From Adhaeretor mobilis (GTDB lineage Bacteria; Planctomycetota; Planctomycetia; Pirellulales; Lacipirellulaceae): a stretch of DNA of 64,000 bases. The stretch covers positions 558,001-622,000 of the forward strand of contig NZ_CP036263.1 in assembly GCF_007741515.1 (NCBI RefSeq), written 5' to 3'. A program made the translations under genes and the position numbers. Positions 1 through 7,568 of the stretch are shown piece after piece (position 1 is the first letter of the stretch; the number at the start of each line of letters is the position of its first letter). Below the pieces are notes generated by a model. That model was not told where the DNA came from. It did no database searches and was given only the letters and a program-made list of their open reading frames with translations.

Positions 1-453
1 AGATACCTGATGGATTACCCCGATGCTCACCACGGTAGACTACAAGGACTGGCACGCAAATCAATCGAATGGCATCGAGATGGCGCCATTTACGAACTCG
101 ATAGGGACGCAAGTTCCCATCTCGATCAGTCGACGGCACGCCCACCGATTGAAATGCCAGCAGACCCCAACGTGACGTTCTTAGCAAGTATTCGAGAAAT
201 TTATCGTGAAGGGAAGGAAATGCATTCTTGTGTTGCCGGACTGGCTGATGCCGCATCAGCGGGTCGTGTCTATCTGTTCCACTGCGAGCACAACGGACAC
301 CGAGCGACTATTCAAGTTGGTCCAACGGGACAATTTGTTGAGGCTAGCGGTCCCTGCAACCAACAAAATCAAGCAAGCGCATATGGCAGAAAAGTCCTGT
401 TAACTTGGGGTGAGAGGTTGGCTAGTAGGGATCACCGGGAACGTGTGCTGTAA
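1..453 (+). CDS. PcfJ-like domain protein, C-terminal part (5' end outside window)
   Basis: The frame is open to the first base of the window, so the methionine at 10 is probably internal and this is the end of a longer protein. The readable part has the pattern of the PcfJ-like family: a short strand, then MHSCVAG, a segment giving an L-F-H/C strand, RATIQVG, and a late GPCNQQ stretch where the family usually has a G-x-x-N motif. PcfJ-like proteins are common on plasmids and phage-like elements and their biochemical role is not settled. It sits 30 bp upstream of the LarA-like gene on the same strand. The family call rests on motif order only. Confidence 0.55.
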   Translation, partial: RYLMDYPDAHHGRLQGLARKSIEWHRDGAIYELDRDASSHLDQSTARPPIEMPADPNVTFLASIREIYREGKEMHSCVAGLADAASAGRVYLFHCEHNGHRATIQVGPTGQFVEASGPCNQQNQASAYGRKVLLTWGERLASRDHRERVL

Positions 454-483
454 ATATTGACACAATGTTAGAAGGAAGTTGCC

Positions 484-1752
484 ATGCTGAGCGATAGCGA
501 AGTATTTAAAAAGGTGGACACACTACTGTCAGATCTTTCGCCAATGCGACGGGTACTGCTACTTGCGCCAGATGCGACGAGATCTTCTTCATTCGCCGGT
601 GAAATTGCCAGTTACATCTACCACAAGCTGATAGATCGTACGGATGTCCACCTCACACCGACTGTCGGGACCCACGAGCCTGACGAAAAAGACTGGCGCT
701 CTATCCGAGAAATGTATCGAGACATTCCAGAATCAGCGTACAAACTTCATGAACATGATGAAGTAGCTGGGCTCTACGACCTGGGTGTGCTCCCAGACGA
801 TGAGATATTAAGAATCTCAGGTGGTGAATTTGCTGCGCCGGTTCCTGTGCAAGTAAATCGCAATTTAGTGGAAGGAAACTATGACCAAGTATTTTCCATC
901 GGTCAAGTTGTTCCCCATGAGGTGATGGGATTTGCCAACTATGACAAAAACGTTTTCATAGGAGCGGGCGGAAAGAATTTTATCGACACGTCGCATTGGA
1001 TATCAGCACTATGTGGCATTGATAATGTTTTGGGCAAGATAGACAGTGCCCCACGCCAGCTATTGGATGCCGCATCTGCGTTAGCAAAGCGGGACCCCAG
1101 ATTTCCCAGTGTCCACTATCTGCTTACGGTGCGGGGCCAATCTAGCGCAGGAGACATTGGAACACATGACTTTTTTTGCGGAACGTCTAAGGAGACTTTC
1201 TATCGTGCGGCCAAACTATCGCTTCGTGAGAACTGTCATGCAAGCAACCAGCCTTATCAGCAAGTCATAGTCAGACTGAACGAGAAAAAGTACCGCTCCT
1301 TCTGGCTGTCAAACAAGGCAATTTACCGCACGCGCAGAGCAATCGCCACTGGCGGAACGATCCACGTTATTGCCCCAGGGCTAGATCGCCTGGGCGAGAA
1401 TGAAATACAAAGCAAGTTAATCGGCAAATACGGGTACTGCGGAACACAGGGAGTCAAGCAAATCTTGCAGATCGATCCTGAAATGCAAGCAAACGTGGGA
1501 GTTGCGGCTCACCTGATTCACGGTTCAACCGAAAATCGTTTTCATGTTCGCTACTACACACACCACTCCTCAGAACTACTATCTGCTTGCCGATTTGCAG
1601 ATGGGCAATTGGGTTACTCGCTGGAAGACATCGAGACAGCCCACGAGCGATTTAGCGAACTCACCGTTGGCGAATCTTTCAACGCCGACCAACGTCGCCT
1701 CGTGATTGACGACCCTGGCCTCGGTCTGTGGATCACCAAAGCAAGTCCGTAA
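484..1752 (+). CDS. LarA-like (DUF2088) protein, nickel-dependent lactate racemase fold
   Basis: 422 aa, with an AAGGAAG ribosome site 6 nt before the ATG. The N-terminal half follows the LarA/DUF2088 pattern: LLLAPDATRSS (family: DxTRP), TVGTHEP (family: TGTH), a KLHEHD segment, and VPHEVMGF followed by a Gly-rich stretch with a KNFIDT-type turn where LarA has its pyridinium-nickel cofactor contacts. LarA proteins isomerise D- and L-2-hydroxy acids with a nickel pincer cofactor. The usual DHTRP is DATRS and the GGxKS motif is degenerate, so the substrate may differ or activity may be lost. No larB, larC or larE lies in the window. I am fairly sure of the fold and not of the substrate. Confidence 0.65.
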   Translation: MLSDSEVFKKVDTLLSDLSPMRRVLLLAPDATRSSSFAGEIASYIYHKLIDRTDVHLTPTVGTHEPDEKDWRSIREMYRDIPESAYKLHEHDEVAGLYDLGVLPDDEILRISGGEFAAPVPVQVNRNLVEGNYDQVFSIGQVVPHEVMGFANYDKNVFIGAGGKNFIDTSHWISALCGIDNVLGKIDSAPRQLLDAASALAKRDPRFPSVHYLLTVRGQSSAGDIGTHDFFCGTSKETFYRAAKLSLRENCHASNQPYQQVIVRLNEKKYRSFWLSNKAIYRTRRAIATGGTIHVIAPGLDRLGENEIQSKLIGKYGYCGTQGVKQILQIDPEMQANVGVAAHLIHGSTENRFHVRYYTHHSSELLSACRFADGQLGYSLEDIETAHERFSELTVGESFNADQRRLVIDDPGLGLWITKASP

Positions 1753-1970
1753 ACGAATTGTGAGCTGCATCCTATGCCTCTCATGACTTCAACAGGTCTG
1801 AGGCATGCATATTGACGCACTAATTTCGCATGAACAGCATCTAGACGCAGCGGTGGCGCAGTGGACTAAACAGAGGCTAGAGAGCAGGTGGCCTGCCCCC
1901 TTCAACCGAACCCATAGTCTGAGCGATATTCTGCTCAGTCTTCGGCTCTCATATTGAAGGAGGGCATCCG

Positions 1971-2160
1971 ATGTCACGAGGTAAGAAGCACACGGCAGAG
2001 CAGATGATAGGGAAGCTCGGGGAACTTCTGAGCCCGGAGCAATGACGCAGCTAGCCAGCGATTAGGGGCGTTACGGCTATCGTCGCATTACAGCGCTCTT
2101 GCGAGCTGAAGACTGGCGAGTGAATCACAAGCGCCTTGCCGATAAACTCTTCAGCATGCC
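1971..2160 (+). pseudogene. IS3-family transposase remnant
   Basis: Two collapsed pieces of an IS3-type element. At 1971 an AGGAGGG site precedes an ORF starting MSRGKKHTAEQMIGKL, which matches the start of IS3 OrfA (MxRxRxTxEQIxxKLRE) and stops after about 24 codons. At 2066 the frame reads YGYRRITALLRAEDWRVNHK, the typical helix-turn-helix of IS3 OrfB just before the integrase core. No DDE core follows. The region 1753-1970 upstream and 2161-2396 downstream holds no gene I can support. The remnant lies between the LarA-like gene and the accessory island and marks old transposition at its left side. Confidence 0.75.
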
Positions 2161-2396
2161 CCAATCACTTGCTGAGTATTGCCAAACTATTCGAGGTTCA
2201 CTGCCTCATTATGTTGTTGGCACAGTTGAACAGGACTTGCAAATCGTAGCCACTCAATTTGAAGTAGAGCATCTAGGGGAATAGTGGCTGCGTAAATCGG
2301 TCGGTCTTTTCGAAACCGTGGATTTGTTTCTGGACCAGCGTTGCTGAAATAGCTTCTTTCTCGAATTTCCATACCGGACAATTGCTGCTTTCTCTA

Positions 2397-2413
2397 AAAC
2401 CCTTCGGGGTTTG
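2397..2413 (-). terminator. Hairpin, possible terminator of the small Cys-rich gene
   Basis: A perfect 7-bp stem (AAACCCC / GGGGTTT) with a 3-base loop. Read on the minus strand it lies about 50 nt after the stop of the 2464-2664 ORF and ends in TTTT, which fits a weak Rho-independent terminator for that gene. Confidence 0.4.
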
Positions 2414-2463
2414 GTTGAAACGTAAAACGCAAAAAGGTTCTCAAGATCAGAACGTCAATGGGG

Positions 2464-2664
2464 CTACTCGTCGAAGAATTCCCAGAGTGTGGGGTAGTCA
2501 GCGCCCTCGAAAAACATTGCGGTCATGCAGGATGAACACATGTTAAAAAACGACTCGGGTGGGATATGTGTAGCTTCAGAAATCGTGATCATGCAGACGT
2601 ACCCACATCGTTGGCATGCTCGTTCAATACAGGGTTGCTCATCACTATGAATTCGAATGCTCAT
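2464..2664 (-). CDS. Small Cys-rich (zinc-ribbon-like) hypothetical protein
   Basis: 66 aa. It carries CQRCGYVC near residue 17 and CSSC near residue 43, a spacing that could bind one zinc ion. The C-terminal end is acidic and aromatic (LWEFFDE). No Shine-Dalgarno is visible, but that is common in this window. The ordered Cys pairs and the hairpin 50 nt after the stop are the reasons to list it. No family recognised. Confidence 0.4.
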   Translation of the reverse strand: MSIRIHSDEQPCIERACQRCGYVCMITISEATHIPPESFFNMCSSCMTAMFFEGADYPTLWEFFDE

Positions 2665-2754
2665 GGAAAGTTTTTGCCATTAGGTAGTGAACTTGTAGCA
2701 CATGCGTACCTGCCTATTCTGATTTGCTTCGTGAGTCTAATTGCATATCGGGTG

Positions 2755-2991
2755 CTAATCCTGCAAATAACTCGGCATCGGTTGACGGGGGAGCAGCAAA
2801 GGTTCGGTTAAGTCGCCAGCGATCAACGGAGAAGGGCTGTTTGACTCCTCGATGATCGCTTGGACGAGAATCCGTAGCCGTATCTGACGGCTGGCTAGTG
2901 GCTGGACTGCAAGCGTCGTTAGATTCTCACCTATGATTCGTACGAGCTGGTCAGTCAGTGATTCGCTGGGGAGTTGCCGTAATGCACGCAT
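2755..2991 (-). CDS. Hypothetical protein, 78 aa
   Basis: An AGAGG site sits 6 nt before the ATG. The protein is mostly helical with Leu-rich segments (TDQLVRIIGENL, RLRILVQAIIEE) and a Pro-rich tail. It follows the 3056-3256 ORF by 64 nt on the same strand, so the two may form a small operon pointing away from the NTPase gene that starts at 3447. No family recognised. Confidence 0.4.
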   Translation of the reverse strand: MRALRQLPSESLTDQLVRIIGENLTTLAVQPLASRQIRLRILVQAIIEESNSPSPLIAGDLTEPLLLPRQPMPSYLQD

Positions 2992-3055
2992 GGGTGCCTC
3001 TTTTGTTACGGTTTGAGGATGTTTGATGCTTCTCGAATGTTCGACAAGAAGCTGA

Positions 3056-3256
3056 TCACGAGCTGGTTGAGAACCTCGCCGCCTCCGCGTCGATCATTTC
3101 GACCCACGGACCGAAATCATCAGGCTCTCTGCTGGAACTAGAACTCGCTGTCGCGCCGGTCTCGGATCGTGCTTTCAGAACAATCCTGGAAGTTTGAAAG
3201 TGGCGGACGAGAAGTTGCACCCATTGCAAGCCGGCAGCGGTTGTTGTGAATCGCAT
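3056..3256 (-). CDS. Hypothetical protein, 66 aa, divergent from the first NTPase
   Basis: The open frame is longer, but the internal ATG at 3256 has a good AGGAG site 8 nt upstream and is chosen as start. The product begins MRFTTTAAGLQWVQLLVRHF, contains a serine run (SSSSSREP) and ends acidic. No domain recognised. Its start lies 190 bp from the divergent NTPase gene, so the gap between them could hold a shared regulatory region. Confidence 0.45.
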   Translation of the reverse strand: MRFTTTAAGLQWVQLLVRHFQTSRIVLKARSETGATASSSSSREPDDFGPWVEMIDAEAARFSTSS

Positions 3257-3446
3257 GATTGTGCTCCTGAGAAAAGTGAACTGGGCGATTAGGATCGCCC
3301 TCACCTTCAAAGAGCATTTGTCAGCAAGTTTTTTCCTGGCGAGCACACTGCAAGTCATTTACCGCAACTCAGTAGCTGGAATACTCCACGGTAAAGCGGT
3401 ATCTTTGTAGAGGCTCCAAACTTGGATTTTCCGCTTCGGCGTATCG

Positions 3447-5396
3447 ATGACTACGACTACGACTCTTCCCACTCCGCTGAGCATTCACCCCGATGCGGTG
3501 CCACCGGGGCAGAGTTTCCTCGCTGAACATATTGCTAGAGAGCATGGCCGCGGTGACGACATCTTGGCGTTCGTCTCCATGCGCCAGCGGCTTCTCGCAG
3601 CATCGAACCAGCATGCCGAACAAACCGCCGACCGTCACCGAGATTTCACGCAGCTTCTTAAAAAGCATGAGCTTCTCCAGCCACTCTCTTTTTTCTACGA
3701 GGCACGTAGCGGCGCTCAACTCTATCGTCCTGTGTCTGTAGATTACGAGGAGAAGGCTGGCGGAGGAAAGTCTCTAACTGCAGTATTAGCTCATTCTGAG
3801 AACCAGGGTCAGCATTTGGTCTTGCGTGCTACTAGCGGGGCCGGCAAGACCATCGCAACCAGACGAGCATTCTTTGATTGTTTCTATGGGGTTGTTGGCG
3901 AGCCGAGCTTGCCTGGTTTCTCCCCTTGCAACTTAGATGTACCACCTTTGTTGGAGACACTGAGCGTAGATCTCCAATCGAATGATCCCCCCGACGATAT
4001 CGTGTTACAACTACTTCTTACTCAAGCAAGAATCGCTGTGACGGCTTCGACACTTCGAGCAATGCAGCGTTGGTTGCAGTTTGGACCGCGACTTTTAATC
4101 TTTGTCGATCTCAATAGACTGCCGGAAGCGGCACGCAGAAGACTTGCTCGCAGCTTGGCGAGCTTCTTACAAGAGCATGCTCAGCAAGGCCATAGGCTAA
4201 TCGCAACGTTTCGAACAACCCAATCACTAAAGGAGGATACAACTCTGAGTTCGTTACGACACCTCCGCACGAGCGGGCCACTGTTTGTTCCTTGCAACTT
4301 AGATCCGTTGCCATCGGAAAATGCGGAACACTACCTGAGGGCTTTCTGGGAGTACGACACTTGCCTCGCTGAGGAGTTCGCCCCGCACGGAGCAAAAGCC
4401 GTTGCTCCGCACCTAGTTGATGATCACTTGACATTAGTCAAACGATTCATTGACCGCAATGCACGGGGGAAGGAGAGCCTCGTTTCCACTCCACTATTGA
4501 TGCAATTCGTCAGCGAAATCGAACCCGGAAATAGCCAGCACATCGAAACGGCAGCTGATTTGTATCGTGAGATTGTGAGGAATCACTTGGTGCGCGATCA
4601 AGCAGAATTCAACAACCAACTCCCCGATTTGCTGTTAGGTACTAAGGGTCGAACTCGTTCCCTTGTGGCTCTCACGCGTTTGGCGCTCGCGATGAGAAGC
4701 AGAGGAGTATCGCAACTTGACACAACTGTTGCTCGAAACTTATTGCAGCAGCCTCATGCGACCAACGTAGCCAGCTGGGCGCCCTCGGCTGGATTCTATG
4801 ACTTGCTCAATCCTCAACGCTCGCACTGCTATGTCGAAGCAACTTACGATGAGGCTGAGATCAATTCGCTATTTCAGTTCAGCTTGCTGAGGACTAGTGA
4901 AGATGAGAGGGCCACTACTGGCGTAATCACGTTTCTGCACGACTCCATGATCGACTACTTCTGTGGTGCGGTCGCCCTTGGCGAGTACCTTTCCCCAGGA
5001 TCTCCCGCGCAGGCTCGAACTCATGACGGGACGAACCCACAACGAAGCTTACCAGACGATTGGTATCAAGCTGTGCTTGACGTATTGGTGGGCGACGGAG
5101 TTGATACTCAGGGCTGGCTCAAACCGGGCGGTTTTCTCGCTGGGACGCTCTCAGCCGACGAACTGGAAAAACTTGTTCGGCAAATGCTTTTTAAGGTTAG
5201 TGAGAGCCAACACGTGGCTCTATCAAGAAAATTACTTGACGAGCGGCCTACCTCTGATTCGTCTTCATCAAGGCGACTGGAAGCATATTCCGCTGCCCTG
5301 GTGGGTCGCGTGCTTACCGATGCTCGCTACGAACCGCAACGGACGCGACAACTTATGATCGATGTCCTCATGGACCACCTAGAGACTATTCAATGA
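3447..5396 (+). CDS. STAND/NACHT-like NTPase, paralogue 1 (WD40 array in a separate gene)
   Basis: 649 aa. The N-terminus has a short module shared with the two paralogues at 12545 and 20029 (SFLAEHIAREH near residue 23, FFYEARSG and LYRPV near 82-95). The Walker A loop is ATSGAGKT (128-135). The Walker B strand is LLIFVDLN (216-223), with Asp-Leu-Asn instead of the usual acidic pair, as in both paralogues. An RLIATFRTT strand (250-258) matches the NACHT sensor-1 position, and FLHDSMIDYFCG matches the helical-arm motif F-x-H-x-x-x-x-E-Y-x-A of NACHT ATPases. No membrane segment. It overlaps the WD40 gene by ATGA, so the two are translationally coupled, whereas the paralogues are single fused proteins. 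Predicted role: nucleotide-driven signal switch; the ligand is unknown. Confidence 0.85.
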   Translation: MTTTTTLPTPLSIHPDAVPPGQSFLAEHIAREHGRGDDILAFVSMRQRLLAASNQHAEQTADRHRDFTQLLKKHELLQPLSFFYEARSGAQLYRPVSVDYEEKAGGGKSLTAVLAHSENQGQHLVLRATSGAGKTIATRRAFFDCFYGVVGEPSLPGFSPCNLDVPPLLETLSVDLQSNDPPDDIVLQLLLTQARIAVTASTLRAMQRWLQFGPRLLIFVDLNRLPEAARRRLARSLASFLQEHAQQGHRLIATFRTTQSLKEDTTLSSLRHLRTSGPLFVPCNLDPLPSENAEHYLRAFWEYDTCLAEEFAPHGAKAVAPHLVDDHLTLVKRFIDRNARGKESLVSTPLLMQFVSEIEPGNSQHIETAADLYREIVRNHLVRDQAEFNNQLPDLLLGTKGRTRSLVALTRLALAMRSRGVSQLDTTVARNLLQQPHATNVASWAPSAGFYDLLNPQRSHCYVEATYDEAEINSLFQFSLLRTSEDERATTGVITFLHDSMIDYFCGAVALGEYLSPGSPAQARTHDGTNPQRSLPDDWYQAVLDVLVGDGVDTQGWLKPGGFLAGTLSADELEKLVRQMLFKVSESQHVALSRKLLDERPTSDSSSSRRLEAYSAALVGRVLTDARYEPQRTRQLMIDVLMDHLETIQ

Positions 5397-7465
5397 CTTT
5401 GCCACCAAGTGACAATCAGGACCTCGATCGCAACGGCACCTCTTCCGCTGCCGCCACTTTGTTGGCAGATCAGGCAACAAACTCCAGCCCTTGGATCCGG
5501 CGTATTTGGGGCGTCTGCCCCTCGTTTGATTTGTCGATGTTACTACACGGGGGAGCGGTCACTTGCCTCGCCAAGTTGCCTGATGGTCGCATCGTGAGTG
5601 GGGGGTGGAGTGGTGAAGTCCTCATCTGGGATCCGATTGATGGAGAAGTGATCGAGTGCGTCAAACACGAGGATCGGATTGACGCCCTGAAGGTGCTGGA
5701 GGGGGGGCGTGTCGTCTCGGCGAGTGAGGATGGCGCGGTGAAGGTGTGGTCGCCCGAGCAGTTGACTGAAGAAGCGATCGGCCCCGAGCAAGTACCCACC
5801 GTCGTCAAGCACGAGAGTAGGATTACCGCCCTGAAGGTGCTGGAGGGGGGACGGGTCGTCTCGGCCAGTTACGATGGGGCGGTGAAGGTGTGGTCGCCCG
5901 AGCAGTTGGCAGAAGAGGGAATCGGTCCCGAGCAAGTACCCAGCATCGTCAAGCACGAGCGTTGGATTACCGCCCTGACGGTGCTGGCGGGAGGCCGGGT
6001 CGTCTCGGCGAGTGGGGATGGCGTGGTGAAGGTGTGGTCGCCCGAGCAGTTGGCTGAAGAGGGGATCGGCCCCGAGCAGGTCCATACCATCGTCAAGCAC
6101 GCGGGGGGGGGTACCGCCCTGGCGGCGCTGGAGGGGGGACGGGTCGTCTCGGCCAGTTACGATGGCGTGGTGAAGGTGTGGTCGCCAGAGCAGTTGGCAG
6201 AAGAGGGAATCGGTCCCGAGCAAGTACCCAGCATCGTCAAGCATACGGGGGGGGGGGCCGCCCTGGCGGTGCTGGAGGGGGGACGGGTCGTCTCGGCGAG
6301 TCGGGATGGGGCGGTGAAAGTGTGGTCGCCCGAGCAGTTGGCTGAAGAAGCGATCGGCCCCGAGCAGGTACCCACCATCGTCCAGCACGAGGTTCGGGTT
6401 ACCGCCCTGGCGGTGCAAGAGGGGGGACGGGTCGTCTCGTCCAGTGTCGATGGCGCGGTGAAGGTGTGGTCGCCCGAGCAATTGGCTGAAGAGGGTATCG
6501 GCCCCAAGCAAGTACCCAGCATCGTCAAGCACGCGGGGGGGGTTAACGCTCTGACGGTGCTGGAGGAGGGACGGGTCGTCTCGGCCAGTTACGATGGCGC
6601 GGTGAAGGTGTGGTCACCCGAGCAGTTGGCTGAAGAAGCGATCGGCCCCGAGCAAGTACCCACCATCGCCAAACACGAGCGTAGGATTACCGCTCTGACG
6701 GTGCTGGAGGGGGGACGGGTCGTCTCGGCCAGTGTCGATGGTGCGGTGAAGGTGTGGTCGCCCGAGCAGTTGGCTGAAGAGGGGATCGGCCCCAAGCAAG
6801 TACCCACCATCGTCAAGCACATGTATTGGGTTAACGCTTTGACGATGCTGGAGGGGGGACGGGTCGTCTCGGCGAGTGTCGATGGCGCGGTGAAGGTGTG
6901 GTCGCCCGAGCAGTTGGCTGAAGAGGGGATCGGCCCGGAGCAAGTACCCACCATCGTCAAGCATGCGGCGGAGGGGTCCGCCCTGGCGATGCTGGAGGGG
7001 GGACGGGTCGTCTCGGCCAGTGTCGATGGCGTGGTTAAGGTGTGGTCGCCCGAGCAGTTGGCTGAAGAAGGGATCGACCCCGAGCAGGTCCCTACCATCG
7101 TCAAGCACGAGCGTGCGATCAACGCTCTGACGGTACTGGACGGGGGACGGGTTGTCTCGGCCAGTGCCGATGGTGCGGTGGAGGTGTGGTCGGGGGAGGC
7201 AGTGATGTCCGACGTCTCAACGATTGTAAGTTTTTCTTACGATGTTATCAGTCTTATTGCGTTACAAAGAAAATACGTTATAGCGGCTGGTCGTGACCGC
7301 AAGTTGAGTTTGATCGATTTCGACACCGGCAAGGTGCTTTGCTCCTACCTAGGGGACTCGCCAGCGACCGCACTGGCGGTGTATCCAGACCGGCCCAACA
7401 CATTTCTGGCCGGACTGCAAAGCGGGGCGATTATCATGCTGAGGGTTGAAAACTGGGGAGATTAG
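5393..7465 (+). CDS. WD40-repeat protein, sensor partner of NTPase 1
   Basis: 690 aa and about 14 WD40 blades by count: one diverged blade (residues 50-92), ten nearly identical 48-residue units (93-572), then three diverged blades. Each unit reads KH-xxxx-xAL-xVLEGGRVVSAS-x-DGxVKVWSPEQLAEE-x-IGPEQVPxIV. Fourteen blades would fit two seven-bladed propellers, though that is inference. The residues after KH and the residue before DG vary from unit to unit while the DNA around them is almost unchanged. The gene starts inside the stop of the NTPase (ATGA). It has G tracts of 9, 11 and 8 bases at variable positions. The array closely resembles that of the 12545 gene. Confidence 0.9.
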   Translation: MTLPPSDNQDLDRNGTSSAAATLLADQATNSSPWIRRIWGVCPSFDLSMLLHGGAVTCLAKLPDGRIVSGGWSGEVLIWDPIDGEVIECVKHEDRIDALKVLEGGRVVSASEDGAVKVWSPEQLTEEAIGPEQVPTVVKHESRITALKVLEGGRVVSASYDGAVKVWSPEQLAEEGIGPEQVPSIVKHERWITALTVLAGGRVVSASGDGVVKVWSPEQLAEEGIGPEQVHTIVKHAGGGTALAALEGGRVVSASYDGVVKVWSPEQLAEEGIGPEQVPSIVKHTGGGAALAVLEGGRVVSASRDGAVKVWSPEQLAEEAIGPEQVPTIVQHEVRVTALAVQEGGRVVSSSVDGAVKVWSPEQLAEEGIGPKQVPSIVKHAGGVNALTVLEEGRVVSASYDGAVKVWSPEQLAEEAIGPEQVPTIAKHERRITALTVLEGGRVVSASVDGAVKVWSPEQLAEEGIGPKQVPTIVKHMYWVNALTMLEGGRVVSASVDGAVKVWSPEQLAEEGIGPEQVPTIVKHAAEGSALAMLEGGRVVSASVDGVVKVWSPEQLAEEGIDPEQVPTIVKHERAINALTVLDGGRVVSASADGAVEVWSGEAVMSDVSTIVSFSYDVISLIALQRKYVIAAGRDRKLSLIDFDTGKVLCSYLGDSPATALAVYPDRPNTFLAGLQSGAIIMLRVENWGD
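5669..7108 (+). repeat. Ten tandem 144-bp WD40 units (coding)
   Basis: Units start every 144 bp exactly: 5669, 5813, 5957, 6101, 6245, 6389, 6533, 6677, 6821 and 6965. A further partial unit begins at 7109. Differences between units cluster in the codons just after KH (Glu-Asp-Arg, Glu-Arg-Trp, Ala-Gly-Gly, Met-Tyr-Trp and others) and in the codon before DG. Confidence 0.95.
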
Positions 7466-7484
7466 AGGCATTTACCCACGGTAT

Positions 7485-7520
7485 GGAAAAAAATAGCCGT
7501 CAAATGCTCTTCACTTGTAG
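7485..7520 (+). promoter_or_regulatory. Shared island element, copy A
   Basis: GGAAAAA at 7485, ATGCTCTTC at 7504 (19 nt after the first G), then four bases and GTAG at 7517-7520. It lies 48 nt before the 7569 gene. The layout resembles a two-box ECF-sigma promoter, but no transcription start is known. It would begin the 7569-16735 unit. Confidence 0.6.
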
Positions 7521-7568
7521 AGCGGCCCAGGAAAAGAGATAGAACCAGGTGATTAAGGAAGTTCAGCC

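Noticed and set aside
3378..3410. GGAATAC ... TATCTTTGTAG before NTPase 1
   Set aside because: It resembles the island element only loosely: the middle box is different and the spacing is three shorter. It may still be a promoter, but not on this evidence.
5543..6532. 329-codon open frame antisense to WD40 array 1 (similar ones at 14510-16506)
   Set aside because: It repeats with the 144-bp unit and exists only because the coding repeat leaves another frame open. No start signals or domain.
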